Program-made: the position numbers and the translations under genes
Assembly: GCF_000498395.2 (NCBI RefSeq)
Contig: NZ_CP010979.1
Location: forward strand, 1,116,001 to 1,180,000
Direction of reading: 5' to 3'
Length of the DNA: 64,000 nucleotides
Origin: Pseudomonas putida S13.1.2
GTDB taxonomy: Bacteria; Pseudomonadota; Gammaproteobacteria; Pseudomonadales; Pseudomonadaceae
The notes under the pieces: model-generated
Database searches by the model: none
Told to the model about the DNA's origin: nothing
Seen by the model: only the letters and a program-made list of their open reading frames with translations
In this document: in pieces, positions 45,079 to 54,005 of the stretch
How positions within the stretch are numbered: the first letter of the stretch is position 1
Layout: the number at the start of each line of letters is the position of its first letter

Positions 45079-45693
45079 GTGGCTATCAGTGTGCTGACGG
45101 CATTTTGGGCCGTGTCGATGCTGTTTGTGATTACCCCGGGTGCAGACTGGGCTTACGCCATTTCGGCAGGCATGCGCGGGCGCTGGGTGATGCCCGCAGT
45201 GGCGGGGATGTTGTCGGGGCATTTCCTGGCGACACTGGTGGTGGCTGCGGGTGTAGGTAGCCTGTTGGCAGGTCACCCGCTGGCGCTGACCCTGCTGACC
45301 TTGGCAGGGTGCAGCTACCTGCTGTGGCTGGGCGGCAACCTGTTGTTGAGCCCCGCATTGCCCGAGGCTGGGCAGGGTGGTGAGGGGGAGTCGGGGTCGC
45401 GCTGGGCGTTGAAGGGGTTTTGCGTCAGCGGCCTGAACCCCAAGGTTTTCCTGCTATTCCTGGCCTTGCTGCCGCAGTTCACCGACCCGCAGTCGAGCTG
45501 GCCGGTGCCGTTGCAGATCTTGCTGCTGGGCCTGGTGCACCTGTGCAGTTCGCTGGTGATCTATTCACTGGTCGGCTATGGCGCCAAAGCCGTGCTGAGC
45601 ACCAGGCCGGGCGCGGCGAAGCTGGTCGGGCGGGTTTCGGGGGTGGCGATGATTACCGTTGCCCTGGGTTTGATAGCCGGGCAAATCAACTGA
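45079..45693 (+). CDS. LysE/RhtB-family amino acid exporter
   Basis: This 204-residue inner-membrane protein has six hydrophobic segments and the LysE signature ITPGADWAYAISAGMRGR near residue 17. It starts with GTG at 45079 after AAGGAAG. It is divergent from the Lrp-type regulator at 44515-44967, the classical regulator/exporter arrangement, and a second LysE gene follows at 45760. The amino acid exported is unknown. Confidence 0.9.
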   Translation: MAISVLTAFWAVSMLFVITPGADWAYAISAGMRGRWVMPAVAGMLSGHFLATLVVAAGVGSLLAGHPLALTLLTLAGCSYLLWLGGNLLLSPALPEAGQGGEGESGSRWALKGFCVSGLNPKVFLLFLALLPQFTDPQSSWPVPLQILLLGLVHLCSSLVIYSLVGYGAKAVLSTRPGAAKLVGRVSGVAMITVALGLIAGQIN

Positions 45694-45759
45694 TTTCACC
45701 CGTGACCAATGGCTTCAGATAGACTCGCCGCAAACCCACGCACAACCAGGATGTGCCCC

Positions 45760-46392
45760 ATGCCTGAAACTACCCAGCTGCTCACCTTTGCCCTGATCTG
45801 CCTCGGCATGGTACTGACCCCGGGGCCGAACATGATCTACCTGATCTCCCGCTCGATCTGCCAGGGCCGCAAGGCCGGTTTGATTTCTCTGGGGGGTGTG
45901 GCGTTGGGCTTCGTCATTTACATGTTCTGCGCGGCATTGGGTATCACGGCGCTGGTCATGGCAGTTCCCTTTGCCTACGACGCGCTGCGTATCGGTGGCG
46001 CTTTGTACCTGTTGTACCTGGCCTGGCAGGCGCTGCGGCCAGGTGGCCGTTCACCCTTCCAGGTGCGTGAGCTGCCTGCCGACAGCCCTCGGCGGCTGTT
46101 CACCATGGGTTTTGCCACCAGCCTGCTCAACCCCAAGATCGCCGTCATGTATCTATCGCTGATGCCGCAGTTCATCGAACCGGGGCATGGCAGTGTGCTG
46201 CTGCAGTCGCTGGTGCTGGGTTCGACACAGATCGCCATCAGCGTCACGGTCAATGCGTTGATTGCGGTCATGGCTGGGTCCATCGCCGTGTTTCTGGCTG
46301 GCAGGCCAGTGTGGCAACAGGTTCAGCGGTGGTTGATGGGCACCGTGCTGGCAGGGCTTGCGCTGCGCATGCTGGCAGAAGGGCGCCGTTGA
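45760..46392 (+). CDS. LysE/RhtB-family amino acid exporter
   Basis: This 210-residue protein has six hydrophobic segments and the family signature LTPGPNMIYLISRSICQGRKAG. The ATG at 45760 is well spaced from CCAGGATG; an ATG at 45751 lies too close to it. It follows the other LysE gene by 66 bp on the same strand and may be co-transcribed with it. Confidence 0.9.
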   Translation: MPETTQLLTFALICLGMVLTPGPNMIYLISRSICQGRKAGLISLGGVALGFVIYMFCAALGITALVMAVPFAYDALRIGGALYLLYLAWQALRPGGRSPFQVRELPADSPRRLFTMGFATSLLNPKIAVMYLSLMPQFIEPGHGSVLLQSLVLGSTQIAISVTVNALIAVMAGSIAVFLAGRPVWQQVQRWLMGTVLAGLALRMLAEGRR

Positions 46393-46414
46393 TCGTTCAT
46401 TGCGTTGCAAGGTA

Positions 46415-48226
46415 TCAGTGGCTGCTGGCCGAGGCGTCTTCGGCCGGGGCTGCAGGCGGATCCTCCTGTGGCAGGTAAAGGGTGAAGGTGGTGCCCTGGC
46501 CGGGGATGCTTGCTACCTGTACATCGCCCCCGGACTGTTTGGCAAAACCGAACACCTGCGACAACCCCAGCCCGGTACCTTCACCCGGGGCTTTTGTGGT
46601 GAAAAACGGGTCGAAGATACGTTCCAGCAGTTCGGCGGCAATACCCACACCGCTGTCGCTCACCGAAATCGCCGCGAACCGGGCTGGCGGTGAAGGCTGG
46701 CCGCGCAGGGCAGGCAGGCGCCGGTCAGCCTGCAGGCGCAGCAGCAAGGTGCCTTCGCCGGCCATGGCGTCGCGCCCGTTGAGCATCAGGTTGATCACCG
46801 CGGTTTCCAGCTGACTGACGTCGGCGCGGATGTGGCACGCCGTCTGCGGTAGTTGCAGCTCGACCTGGATGCGCGCCCCGGTGGCGGTGTCGAGCATGTC
46901 GGCCATGGCCTCCAGCCGTGGCCCGGCCTCGAACACTTCGGGGCTGAGGGCCTGGCGGCGGGCGAAGGCCAGTAGCTGGCCGGTCAGTTTGGCACCACGG
47001 TGGACCGTGTCAGATATGGTCTTGATGTAGCGCTCGCGGCGTTTTTCATCAAGGTTGGGGCGCTGCAGAAAGTGCAACGACGAGCGAATGATGGTCAGCA
47101 GGTTGTTGAAGTCGTGTGCCACGCCACCGGTCAGCTGGCCGATGGCTTCCAGCTTCTGGGCCTGGCGCAACGCTGCCTCGGTGTGCACCAACTGGGTGGT
47201 GCGCTCGTCTACGCGGTGTTCGAGGGTGGCATTCAGCGCCTCCAGTGCGGCCATGGCCTCACGCACTTCGGCATGGGCCTGAACCCGCTGGATATGCGCC
47301 CAGCAACGCTCGGTCACTTCGCTGATCAGCGCCTGTTCGTAGTCTGTCCATGTGCGCGGCGCGTTGTCATGGATCGCCATCAGTGCGATGAGGCGGCCGC
47401 CTTTGATCAGCGGCATGCAGATGGTGGCGGTAATGCCGATGGCCTGGAAGGCGGCGGCTTCGTCGGCGGCCAGTTCACTGAGGTTGTCGTTGATCACCAG
47501 TGGCAGGCCGCTGCGCAGGCGGCTGAGTGCCAGGCGGCCAAAGTCGTGCAGTTGGTACTGGCCCACCAGCCTCGGCGAGCCGGGGGCCACCGCGTCGCCA
47601 CAGATGGTAAAACCGTCCTCGTCAGCGTCCATCACCGCATACGCGCAACTGGAAAGGCTAAGGTGCTCGACCATCATGCGCGTGGTGGTGTCCAGGATCT
47701 GGTCCGCGGCGGTGGCGTCGGCTATGGCACGGCCGAGTGCGTCGAGAAAGTTGAGGCGCCTGTTGGCGAGCACGCTGGTGGTGGTTTCGGTGACCGTGTC
47801 GAGCATGCCCAGCACCTCGCCATCAAGGCCGCGAATCGGGCTGTAGCAGAAGGTGAAATAGGCCCGCTCCGGGCCGCCGTTACGTTCGATGATCAGCGGA
47901 AAGTCTTCGATGTACACCGCTTCGCCAGCCAGGGCACGGTCAGCCATGTTGCCAATGTCGGCCCAGGCTTCCTGCCACACGTCGCGGAAGGGGATGCCAA
48001 GGGCCAAGGGCTTGCGCCCGAGAATCTGGGTGAAGGCATCGTTGTGCAGGGTAATCAGGTCAGGGCCCCAGAGCACCGCCTGCGGGAAGCGCGAAGCCAG
48101 GCACAGGGCCATGGTGGTCTTCAGTGCGTCGGGCCAATGTTCCAGTGGGCCCAGCGGGGTAGTGGCCCAGTCGTGGTTGCGGATGCGTTCGGCCATCAGC
48201 CCGCCGCCGTCTAGCCATTTCGCCAT
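46415..48226 (-). CDS. PAS-GAF sensor histidine kinase
   Basis: This 603-residue cytoplasmic kinase has an N-terminal PAS domain ([13 protein letters not shown], about 20-150), a GAF domain (about 165-315), a coiled linker, a HisKA domain with phosphoacceptor His in [15 protein letters not shown] (about residue 371) and an HATPase_c domain ([18 protein letters not shown]). No receiver domain is attached and no response regulator is adjacent. The input is unknown, and there are no membrane segments. Confidence 0.92.
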   Translation of the reverse strand: MAKWLDGGGLMAERIRNHDWATTPLGPLEHWPDALKTTMALCLASRFPQAVLWGPDLITLHNDAFTQILGRKPLALGIPFRDVWQEAWADIGNMADRALAGEAVYIEDFPLIIERNGGPERAYFTFCYSPIRGLDGEVLGMLDTVTETTTSVLANRRLNFLDALGRAIADATAADQILDTTTRMMVEHLSLSSCAYAVMDADEDGFTICGDAVAPGSPRLVGQYQLHDFGRLALSRLRSGLPLVINDNLSELAADEAAAFQAIGITATICMPLIKGGRLIALMAIHDNAPRTWTDYEQALISEVTERCWAHIQRVQAHAEVREAMAALEALNATLEHRVDERTTQLVHTEAALRQAQKLEAIGQLTGGVAHDFNNLLTIIRSSLHFLQRPNLDEKRRERYIKTISDTVHRGAKLTGQLLAFARRQALSPEVFEAGPRLEAMADMLDTATGARIQVELQLPQTACHIRADVSQLETAVINLMLNGRDAMAGEGTLLLRLQADRRLPALRGQPSPPARFAAISVSDSGVGIAAELLERIFDPFFTTKAPGEGTGLGLSQVFGFAKQSGGDVQVASIPGQGTTFTLYLPQEDPPAAPAEDASASSH

Positions 48227-48307
48227 TTGTTCTGTCGGTCCTTTAACACAAGGCCTTTAGGGTGCACCGAGAATAGACGGTTGGCGAGCATTTTGTGGCG
48301 GCCCAGG

Positions 48308-48871
48308 CTAGCGGATGAAGTGAACCTTGCCAGTGTCGTCATTGCCCATGTAGATCCCGTAAACCCCAGCCTGCCGCTCAAGGATGTAGCGTTCGAGAAT
48401 CTGCCGGATTGCTGGATAATAGATCTCGTCCCACGGAATTGCGTCGGGTTCAAAGAACTTGTATGCCAGGGTCTCCGGGCCGTACTGCCCGGTTTCTTCG
48501 GTGACGCTGGCGCGGAAGATGATGTACACCTCGCTGATTTTCGGCACGCTGAAGATGGAGTAGGGCGAGACGATGTCGGCGCGCACGCCGCTTTCTTCCC
48601 AGACCTCGCGCAGTGCAGCCTGCTCGGTGGTTTCGCCAGCCTCCATGAACCCGGCCGGCAAGGTCCATGTGCCGGGGCGTGGCGGGATGGCGCGCTGGCA
48701 CAACAGGTACTTGCCATCGCGCTCGATGATGCAGCCGGCGATGATCTTCGGGTTGATGTAATGGATATAGCCGCAGCCGGTGCAGTGCAGGCGTTCGTGG
48801 GTGTCGCCTGTGGGAACGCCCCGGGCCAGTTCCGTGGTGCAGTGCGGGCAATAGCGCGGGGCGGTAGGCAT
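48308..48871 (-). CDS. Nudix hydrolase with N-terminal zinc ribbon
   Basis: This 187-residue protein has a zinc ribbon (CPHC near residue 8 and CTGC near 31) followed by a Nudix domain. Its Nudix box GFMEAGETTEQAALREVWEE continues SGV and has all catalytic Glu residues. Similar proteins are annotated as ADP-ribose or NADH pyrophosphatase-like. Its start lies 2 bp from the gntR stop, so it may be the last gene of the GntR-linked operon. Confidence 0.9.
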   Translation of the reverse strand: MPTAPRYCPHCTTELARGVPTGDTHERLHCTGCGYIHYINPKIIAGCIIERDGKYLLCQRAIPPRPGTWTLPAGFMEAGETTEQAALREVWEESGVRADIVSPYSIFSVPKISEVYIIFRASVTEETGQYGPETLAYKFFEPDAIPWDEIYYPAIRQILERYILERQAGVYGIYMGNDDTGKVHFIR

Positions 48872-48873
48872 GA

Positions 48874-49626
48874 TCAGCGACCTATGCGGGGTTCCTTGAG
48901 GGCCAGGGGCTCGACGATGTCGCGCACCTTGGGGTTGTCATCCTGCTTCTGGCGCAGGTAGTCCAGGGCCACCTTGGCGGCAGCGCGGACGTGGTCGACC
49001 GAAGCCTGATGGGCCACCAGCGGGTCGCCACCCTTGATCGCTTCGACGATCTTTTCCATTTCTCGGTTGCTGGCGCCACGGCGGTTTTCCTGTGAGACCG
49101 AGGTGGCGCGCAGGTAGCTGATGCGTGCCTGCAACTGGCGCAGCTGCTGGGCCGCTACCTGGTTGCCGGAGCCTTCCAGCAGCACATCGTAGAAACCTTG
49201 TACCGAGTCCAGCACCTGTTGCAGCTCGCCTTCTTCCAGCGCTTCGCGGTTCACTTCCAGCGCGCGTTCCAGGGCACGAATGTCCTTGGCCTTGGCGTTG
49301 AGAGTGAACAGCTGCACGATCAGGCCTTCGAGCACGCAACGCAGCTCGTAGATGTCGCGGGCGTCTTCCAAGGTGATGATGGCTACGCGTGGGCCCTTGG
49401 CGTCGGCAAACTCTACCAGGCCTTCAGACTCCAGATGACGCAGGGCTTCGCGCACCGAGGTGCGGCTGACGCCAAGGCGGTCACAGAGGTCGCGCTCGAC
49501 CAGGCGGTCGCCCGGGAGCAGGTGGAAGTTCATGATCGCCGCCCGCAGCTTGTCTAGCACGATTTCGCGCAGGGTAACGGGGTTGCGGTTGACCTTGAAG
49601 CTGTCGTCGAGTGGCTGGCGTTTCAT
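48874..49626 (-). CDS. GntR-family (FCD) transcriptional regulator
   Basis: This 250-residue regulator has an N-terminal winged HTH (DLCDRLGVSRTSVREALRHL, residues 47-66) and a C-terminal FCD all-helical ligand domain (ELRCVLEGLIVQLF onward). It lies at the end of the catabolic operon that begins at the DUF1185 gene. FCD regulators commonly bind TNGTNNNACNA-like palindromes, and three ATGGTATACCAT-type elements lie in this cluster, so it is the obvious candidate to control them. It lies 88 bp after the CMD gene. Confidence 0.92.
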   Translation of the reverse strand: MKRQPLDDSFKVNRNPVTLREIVLDKLRAAIMNFHLLPGDRLVERDLCDRLGVSRTSVREALRHLESEGLVEFADAKGPRVAIITLEDARDIYELRCVLEGLIVQLFTLNAKAKDIRALERALEVNREALEEGELQQVLDSVQGFYDVLLEGSGNQVAAQQLRQLQARISYLRATSVSQENRRGASNREMEKIVEAIKGGDPLVAHQASVDHVRAAAKVALDYLRQKQDDNPKVRDIVEPLALKEPRIGR

Positions 49627-49714
49627 CAGGTGCGCTCTTTAAGAGGCTGTTGCGCCAACATCGCGGAACGCCCCGAACCGAGGCTTTCCATGCAGTGGTT
49701 CGAACAGCCCGTTG

Positions 49715-50104
49715 TTATCGGGTTGACTCCGTATCGGCTTCGGCAAACGCTTCACGGGCCAGGCGGAAACTGTCCACCGCCGCGGGTACGCCGCAATAAA
49801 TACCGACCTGGAGCAGAATTTCGCGAATCTGTTCACGGCTCAGGCCATTGCGCAATGCGCCGCGAATGTGCAGCTTGAGCTCGTGGGGCCTGTTGAGCGC
49901 GGAAATCATGGCCAAGTTTATCATGCTGCGCTCTTTGAGCGACAAGCCTTCGCGGCCCCAGACGTGGCCCCAGCAGTATTCAGTGACCAGTTCCTGCAAC
50001 GGCTTGGTGAACTCGTCGGCGTTCTGGATCGAGCGGTTGACGTAATCCTCGCCCAGCACCTGGGTGCGGATCTTCAGGCCTTTCTCATACTTCTCGTTAC
50101 TCAT
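49715..50104 (-). CDS. Carboxymuconolactone decarboxylase (CMD/PcaC)-family protein
   Basis: This 129-residue protein belongs to the PcaC/AhpD all-helical family. Conserved parts are GREGLSLKERSMINLAM, HELKLHIRGALRNG and YCGVPAAVDSFR. Only one Cys is at the active-site turn, as in PcaC rather than AhpD peroxidases. The ATG at 50104 gives the normal PcaC length; the open frame continues into a REPIN. Neither pcaB nor pcaD is present, so the substrate is probably not 4-carboxymuconolactone but a ring-fission product of this pathway. Confidence 0.88.
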   Translation of the reverse strand: MSNEKYEKGLKIRTQVLGEDYVNRSIQNADEFTKPLQELVTEYCWGHVWGREGLSLKERSMINLAMISALNRPHELKLHIRGALRNGLSREQIREILLQVGIYCGVPAAVDSFRLAREAFAEADTESTR

Positions 50105-50135
50105 GTGCCGTACTCCGGAAGAAAAAAGGGAACGG

Positions 50136-50252
50136 GGGCCGCTTTGCGGCCCATCGCCGGCAAGCCAGCTCCTACAGGGACTGCACAGGACCAGAGGCCT
50201 GCGCAATTCCTGTGGGAGCTGGCTTGCCGGCGATGGGCTGCAAAGCAGCCCC
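50136..50252. repeat. REPIN, GCCGGC variant, inside the catabolic operon
   Basis: Arms around 50149-50177 (GGCCCATCGCCGGCAAGCCA) and 50209-50240 (GCTGGCTTGCCGGCGATGGGC) separate the flavin reductase and CMD genes. It may shape expression of the downstream genes. Confidence 0.8.
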
Positions 50253-50265
50253 GGCGGTCTCAAGG

Positions 50266-50751
50266 TCAGCCAAGCGGCGGCAGGGCGCCCAGCTTGCCTT
50301 TGTGGTAAACCATCGGCGTCACCGGCTCGGCCGGCAGCACCAGGTTCTTCACCGCGCCGACGATGATCGCGTGGTCACCGCCGTCATACTCGCGCCACAG
50401 TTCGCACTCGATGATCGCCGTCGCCTTGGCCAGCAGCGGGTTGCCCAGCTCGCTCAAGTGCCACTCGACGCCCTTGGCCTTGTCCTTGCCCTTGCCGGCG
50501 AAGGCATAGGCCTCGGCGGTCTGTTCGGCGGACAGCAGGTGAATCGCGAACTGCTTGCTGTCCCGCAGGATCGGGTAGGTGTCGGAGGCGTAGTTGGGGC
50601 AGAACAGTACCAGCGCCGGGTCGATCGACAACGCGCTGAAGGCGCTGGCGGTGATGCCGACGATGGCGCCGTCGGCGTCCAGGGTGGTGACTACCGTGAC
50701 GCCGGACGGGAAAGAGCCCATCACGTCTTTGTAGATGCCGGGTTCGATCAT
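50266..50751 (-). CDS. Flavin reductase (RutF/HpaC-like), copy 1
   Basis: This 161-residue FMN/FAD-binding split-barrel protein reduces flavin with NAD(P)H for a partner monooxygenase. MGSFPSGVTVVTTLDADG, GITASAFSALSIDP and HLLSAEQTAEAYAFAGKG are typical. It is a close paralogue of the reductase at 55122-55607, with the same length and near-identical motif layout. It lies between the aldehyde dehydrogenase and CMD genes; the only monooxygenase in the cluster is encoded in the other unit. Confidence 0.92.
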   Translation of the reverse strand: MIEPGIYKDVMGSFPSGVTVVTTLDADGAIVGITASAFSALSIDPALVLFCPNYASDTYPILRDSKQFAIHLLSAEQTAEAYAFAGKGKDKAKGVEWHLSELGNPLLAKATAIIECELWREYDGGDHAIIVGAVKNLVLPAEPVTPMVYHKGKLGALPPLG

Positions 50752-50763
50752 CTCGTGTTCCTC

Positions 50764-52245
50764 CTAGCGCATCACGAACGGGTCGGGCATCGGCGCGGTG
50801 GACAGGTTGATCCACACGGTCTTCAGCTCGGTATAGGCCAGCACCGAATCGATGCCGCTCTCACGGCCGTAGCCGCTGTTCTTGAAACCACCGATCGGCG
50901 CCATGGCGGACACGGCGCGGTAAGTGTTGACCCAGATGATCCCCGAACGCACGTCGCGGGCCAGGCGATGGGCACGGCCCAGGTCACGGGTCCAGATGCC
51001 GGCGGCCAGGCCGAATTGCGAGTCGTTGGCGATTGCCAGGGCCTCTTCCTCGGTCTTGAAGCGGATGACCGCGGCGACAGGGCCAAACACTTCTTCCTGC
51101 ATGATGGTCATCGAGTTGCTGTCGCACTCGAACAGGGTCGGTTCGTAGAACCAGCCGTCACCCTCGACCTCGGCACGCTTGCCGCCCATGTGCAATTTGG
51201 CGCCTTCGGCCTTGGCCGCAGCCACCAGGCCTTCGACCACGGCCAGCTGCTGCGCGGTGGCCATGGGGCCCATTTCGCTGGCGTCGTCTTGCGGGTTGCC
51301 GATGCGGATGCGCTTGGCGCGGGTAACCAGGCGCTCTACGAATTCGTCGAAGATCTCGTCCTGCACCAGCAGGCGCGAACCGGCCACGCAGCTTTGCCCG
51401 GAGGCGGCATAGATACCGGCCACGGCGCCATTGATGGCGCTGTCCAGGTCGGCATCGGCGAAGATGATGTTCGGCGATTTGCCGCCCAGCTCCAGCGACA
51501 GCTTGGCGAAGTTCTCGGCACTGCTGCGCACCACGTGGCGTGCTGTAGCGGCGCCGCCGGTGAAGGCGATCTTGCGCACCAGGGGGTGGCGGGTCAGGGC
51601 CGCGCCGGTGGTTGGGCCGTAGCCGGTGACCACGTTGACCACACCGGCCGGGAAGCCGGCTTCGAGGGCCAGGCGGGCCAGCTCGAGGATGGTCGCCGAG
51701 GCGTGCTCGGAAGGTTTGAGCACGATGGTGTTGCCCGCAGCCAGTGCCGGGGCCAGCTTGATCGCGGTGAGGTACAGCGGGCTGTTCCACGGGATGATCC
51801 CGGCAACCACGCCGATGGGCTCGTGCACGGTGTAGGCGAACAGGTCGGGCTTGTCCAGCGGCAGGGTGCCGCCTTCAAGCTTGTCGGCCAGGCCTGCGGT
51901 GTAGTGGAAGAACTCTGGCAGGTAGCCGACCTGGCCGCGGGTTTCGCGGATCAGCTTGCCGTTGTCACGGCTTTCCAGCTGGGCCAGGTGTTCCTTGTTC
52001 TCGGTAATCAGGTCACCCAGGCGACGCAGCAGCTTGCCACGCGCGGTGGCGGTGATGCTGCGCCATTCCTTGCTTTCGAAGGCACGCTGGGCGGCCTGCA
52101 CGGCCAGCTCGACGTCGGTTTCGTCAGCGTCGGGAAGCTGCGCCCAGGCTTGGGCGGTGGCCGGGTTGAGGCTGTCGAAGGTCTTGCCGCTCTGGGCATC
52201 GCGCCATTGGCCGTCGATGCACATCTGGAAACGAACGAGGGTCAT
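50764..52245 (-). CDS. NAD(P)-dependent aldehyde dehydrogenase
   Basis: This 493-residue enzyme oxidises an aldehyde to the acid. The catalytic Glu region LELGGKSPN and catalytic Cys in ASGQSCVAGSRL are intact, and FTGGAATARHV marks the cofactor site. It resembles hydroxymuconic or succinic semialdehyde dehydrogenases. Its ATG overlaps the alpha/beta hydrolase stop by 4 bp, and the flavin reductase starts 12 bp after its end, so it is firmly within the operon. A ring-opened aldehyde is the likely substrate. Confidence 0.93.
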   Translation of the reverse strand: MTLVRFQMCIDGQWRDAQSGKTFDSLNPATAQAWAQLPDADETDVELAVQAAQRAFESKEWRSITATARGKLLRRLGDLITENKEHLAQLESRDNGKLIRETRGQVGYLPEFFHYTAGLADKLEGGTLPLDKPDLFAYTVHEPIGVVAGIIPWNSPLYLTAIKLAPALAAGNTIVLKPSEHASATILELARLALEAGFPAGVVNVVTGYGPTTGAALTRHPLVRKIAFTGGAATARHVVRSSAENFAKLSLELGGKSPNIIFADADLDSAINGAVAGIYAASGQSCVAGSRLLVQDEIFDEFVERLVTRAKRIRIGNPQDDASEMGPMATAQQLAVVEGLVAAAKAEGAKLHMGGKRAEVEGDGWFYEPTLFECDSNSMTIMQEEVFGPVAAVIRFKTEEEALAIANDSQFGLAAGIWTRDLGRAHRLARDVRSGIIWVNTYRAVSAMAPIGGFKNSGYGRESGIDSVLAYTELKTVWINLSTAPMPDPFVMR

Positions 52246-53075
52246 GCAACAATCCCCTTGGCGGATTCGGTGAGGGTGCGGGCTTGCGCGAGGAAGTCCA
52301 GCAGCATCTTGTTGACTTCACGGGGTGCTTCTACCGGCATCATATGCCGTTGCTCGGCGAGGACCACACTGTGCGCACCCGGAATGCTGGCGGCGAGCTG
52401 GCGGGTCATGGCCGGGGTGGAGCCCGAGTCGAGTTCGCCCGTGGCGATCAGCGTCGGCACCTGAATGCTGCCCAGGTCGCCGGCGCGGTACATGTCCTGG
52501 GTGGCAAACAGCGAATACGTGGTGTGGTAGCCCTGCGGGTCGTTGCTCGCCAGCACCTGGCGAATGGCGGCGACCTGCGCCGGGTTGGCTGCCTTGTATT
52601 CACGGCTGAACCAGCGGTCGAGGGCAGCATCGACGTTGGCGTCGGGGCCCAGCTCCGCTGCCTGGGCAGCGCGGGCGATCACGCCGGCACTCTGCTCGGG
52701 GGTACGGTTGAACACGCTGTTGAGCACGACCAGTGCAGCCAGGCGCTGCGGGTAGTTAAGGGCAAAGGCACGGGCAACCAGCCCGCCCATGGAGAAGCCG
52801 ATCACGGTCGCTTGTTGAATTTGCAGGTGGTCGAGCAGTTCGGCGAGCTGGTCGGCGTAGCCTTCCAGCGGCGTGTCGGCAGCCGGTACGCGGCTTTGAC
52901 CATGGCCGAGCATGTCGTAGGCGATGACACGGTAGTCGTTGGCCAGGCCAACGATCTGACCGCCCCACATTTCCTTGTTCAGGCCCACGCCGTGGATCAG
53001 TACCACGGGTTGGCCCTGGCCTACGGACAGGTAGCTGGTGCCGGCAGGTGTACGTTCAGCGACAGGCTGAATCAT
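52242..53075 (-). CDS. Alpha/beta hydrolase (RutD/PcaD-like)
   Basis: This 277-residue hydrolase has the nucleophile elbow GFSMGG (Ser in VIGFSMGGLVARAFA), GHGQSRVP after strand 4 and the catalytic His in QRHMMPVEAPREV. Relatives include enol-lactonase PcaD and RutD, which cleaves a carbamate-type product. The ATG at 53075 follows GGAG; the frame is open 15 codons further. Its 3' end overlaps the aldehyde dehydrogenase start (ATGA), so the two are coupled. Confidence 0.9.
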   Translation of the reverse strand: MIQPVAERTPAGTSYLSVGQGQPVVLIHGVGLNKEMWGGQIVGLANDYRVIAYDMLGHGQSRVPAADTPLEGYADQLAELLDHLQIQQATVIGFSMGGLVARAFALNYPQRLAALVVLNSVFNRTPEQSAGVIARAAQAAELGPDANVDAALDRWFSREYKAANPAQVAAIRQVLASNDPQGYHTTYSLFATQDMYRAGDLGSIQVPTLIATGELDSGSTPAMTRQLAASIPGAHSVVLAEQRHMMPVEAPREVNKMLLDFLAQARTLTESAKGIVA

Positions 53076-53143
53076 GGAGGGCGCTCCTTGAAGGTCGGGC
53101 ACGGCGGGAAAGCACGCCACGCCCCGGCCCGTCTTGGTTGTTG

Positions 53144-53740
53144 TTATTGAGCGTTGGCTTTTTCGGCAGCCAGTTCTTCCAGGTCGATGTAGCGGTTGCC
53201 GATGCGCGGGTGCAGGCGGCCGCCGTCGGCAGCGCCCAGCACCACGACGATTTCATCGGCGCGCGGGGCGTCTTCGATCTGCATTTCCAGGGTGATGTAG
53301 TGCGAACGCAGGCCTTCGTCGTCCTTTTGCATCATCGGGATCTGGATCGAGGTGCCAGGGCCGCCGCGCTTGTTGGTGAAGCTCAGGTAGCTCTTGGCCT
53401 GTACCGCTTCGCGGTAGTGGTTGCCGAAGCGCAGGGTGTGGATCACGGCCGAGGCATGCTCGATTTCGCCGTCGGCGCCGACCACAGCAGCTTTACCGTA
53501 GGCTTCGATCTTGTCGGCACCGCCGATGGCAGCGGTGAGACGCTCGACCATCAGTGCACCCAGCTCCGAGCAGTTGGCGCGGATTTCCGGCTTCAGATCT
53601 TCAACAAAACCGCGACCGGCCCATGGGTTCTTGATCACCACGGCCAGGCCGACCATGGTCACCGGCTTGTCGGTGGCCTTGCCGCCTTCGATGTGGGTCT
53701 CTTCGGAGTAGGTGACGATCTTGCGGATTTCGAAACTCAT
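53144..53740 (-). CDS. DUF1185 (amino acid synthesis) family protein
   Basis: This 198-residue protein belongs to the DUF1185 family, annotated as amino acid synthesis although the reaction is not established. Features are RKIVTYSEETHIEGGK, NPWAGRGF, and KAAVVGADGEIEHASA with a conserved His. It is the first gene of the operon DUF1185-hydrolase-ALDH-flavin reductase-CMD-gntR, preceded by an ATGGTATACCAT element. The ATG at 53740 follows GGAGCCACCC. Enrichment of this family in ring-degradation operons suggests a hydrolytic or isomerising role, an inference. Confidence 0.85.
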   Translation of the reverse strand: MSFEIRKIVTYSEETHIEGGKATDKPVTMVGLAVVIKNPWAGRGFVEDLKPEIRANCSELGALMVERLTAAIGGADKIEAYGKAAVVGADGEIEHASAVIHTLRFGNHYREAVQAKSYLSFTNKRGGPGTSIQIPMMQKDDEGLRSHYITLEMQIEDAPRADEIVVVLGAADGGRLHPRIGNRYIDLEELAAEKANAQ

Positions 53741-53773
53741 GGGTGGCTCCTGGTGAGGGTTATCAGCTCTTGT

Positions 53774-53799
53774 TGTCTGATGGTATACCATAATATTTG
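53774..53799 (-). promoter_or_regulatory. GntR-type operator upstream of the DUF1185 operon
   Basis: ATGGTATACCAT (53780-53791) is a perfect 12-bp palindrome set in TGTCTGATGGTATACCATAA. The same extended sequence recurs upstream of the second flavin reductase. On the minus strand TATTAT, a possible -10, lies just upstream of the palindrome, so bound repressor would block initiation. Confidence 0.7.
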
Positions 53800-53879
53800 T
53801 TGTGCAAGAGGTGTCTGGAAATTTCTCTTGGTGGGGGGACGAAAGGTGGCCTGATGCCTTGATTTCTCTGCTGTCTGTA

Positions 53880-53912
53880 CTGGCCTCTTCGCGGGCTTGC
53901 CCGCTCCCACAG
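53880..53912. repeat. Single REP element, GCGGGC variant
   Basis: TGGCCTCTTCGCGGGCTTGC...CCGCTCCCACAGGG occurs once, with a terminator-like GC-rich stem rather than a second REP arm next to it. Confidence 0.75.
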
Positions 53913-53928
53913 GGACTGCACAGGTTTC

Positions 53929-53975
53929 AAAAAAAAGCCCGCTCACGCAGGCCGAAGGGGCCCACGGGAGCGGGC
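53929..53975 (-). terminator. Intrinsic terminator after the LLM monooxygenase
   Basis: On the minus strand GCCCGCTC (53975-53968) and GAGCGGGC (53944-53937) form a stem, followed by eight Ts (53936-53929). It lies 31 bp beyond the monooxygenase stop and should isolate this unit from the DUF1185 operon. Confidence 0.8.
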
Positions 53976-54005
53976 GCGTCCCGCAATGATTCAGGCAATG
54001 GGAAT

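Noticed and set aside
44515..45276. A 253-residue form of the Lrp regulator starting near 45276
   Set aside because: The extra N-terminal part is Cys/His-rich, overlaps the divergent LysE gene and has no domain. MDRTDRKIL is the normal Lrp start.
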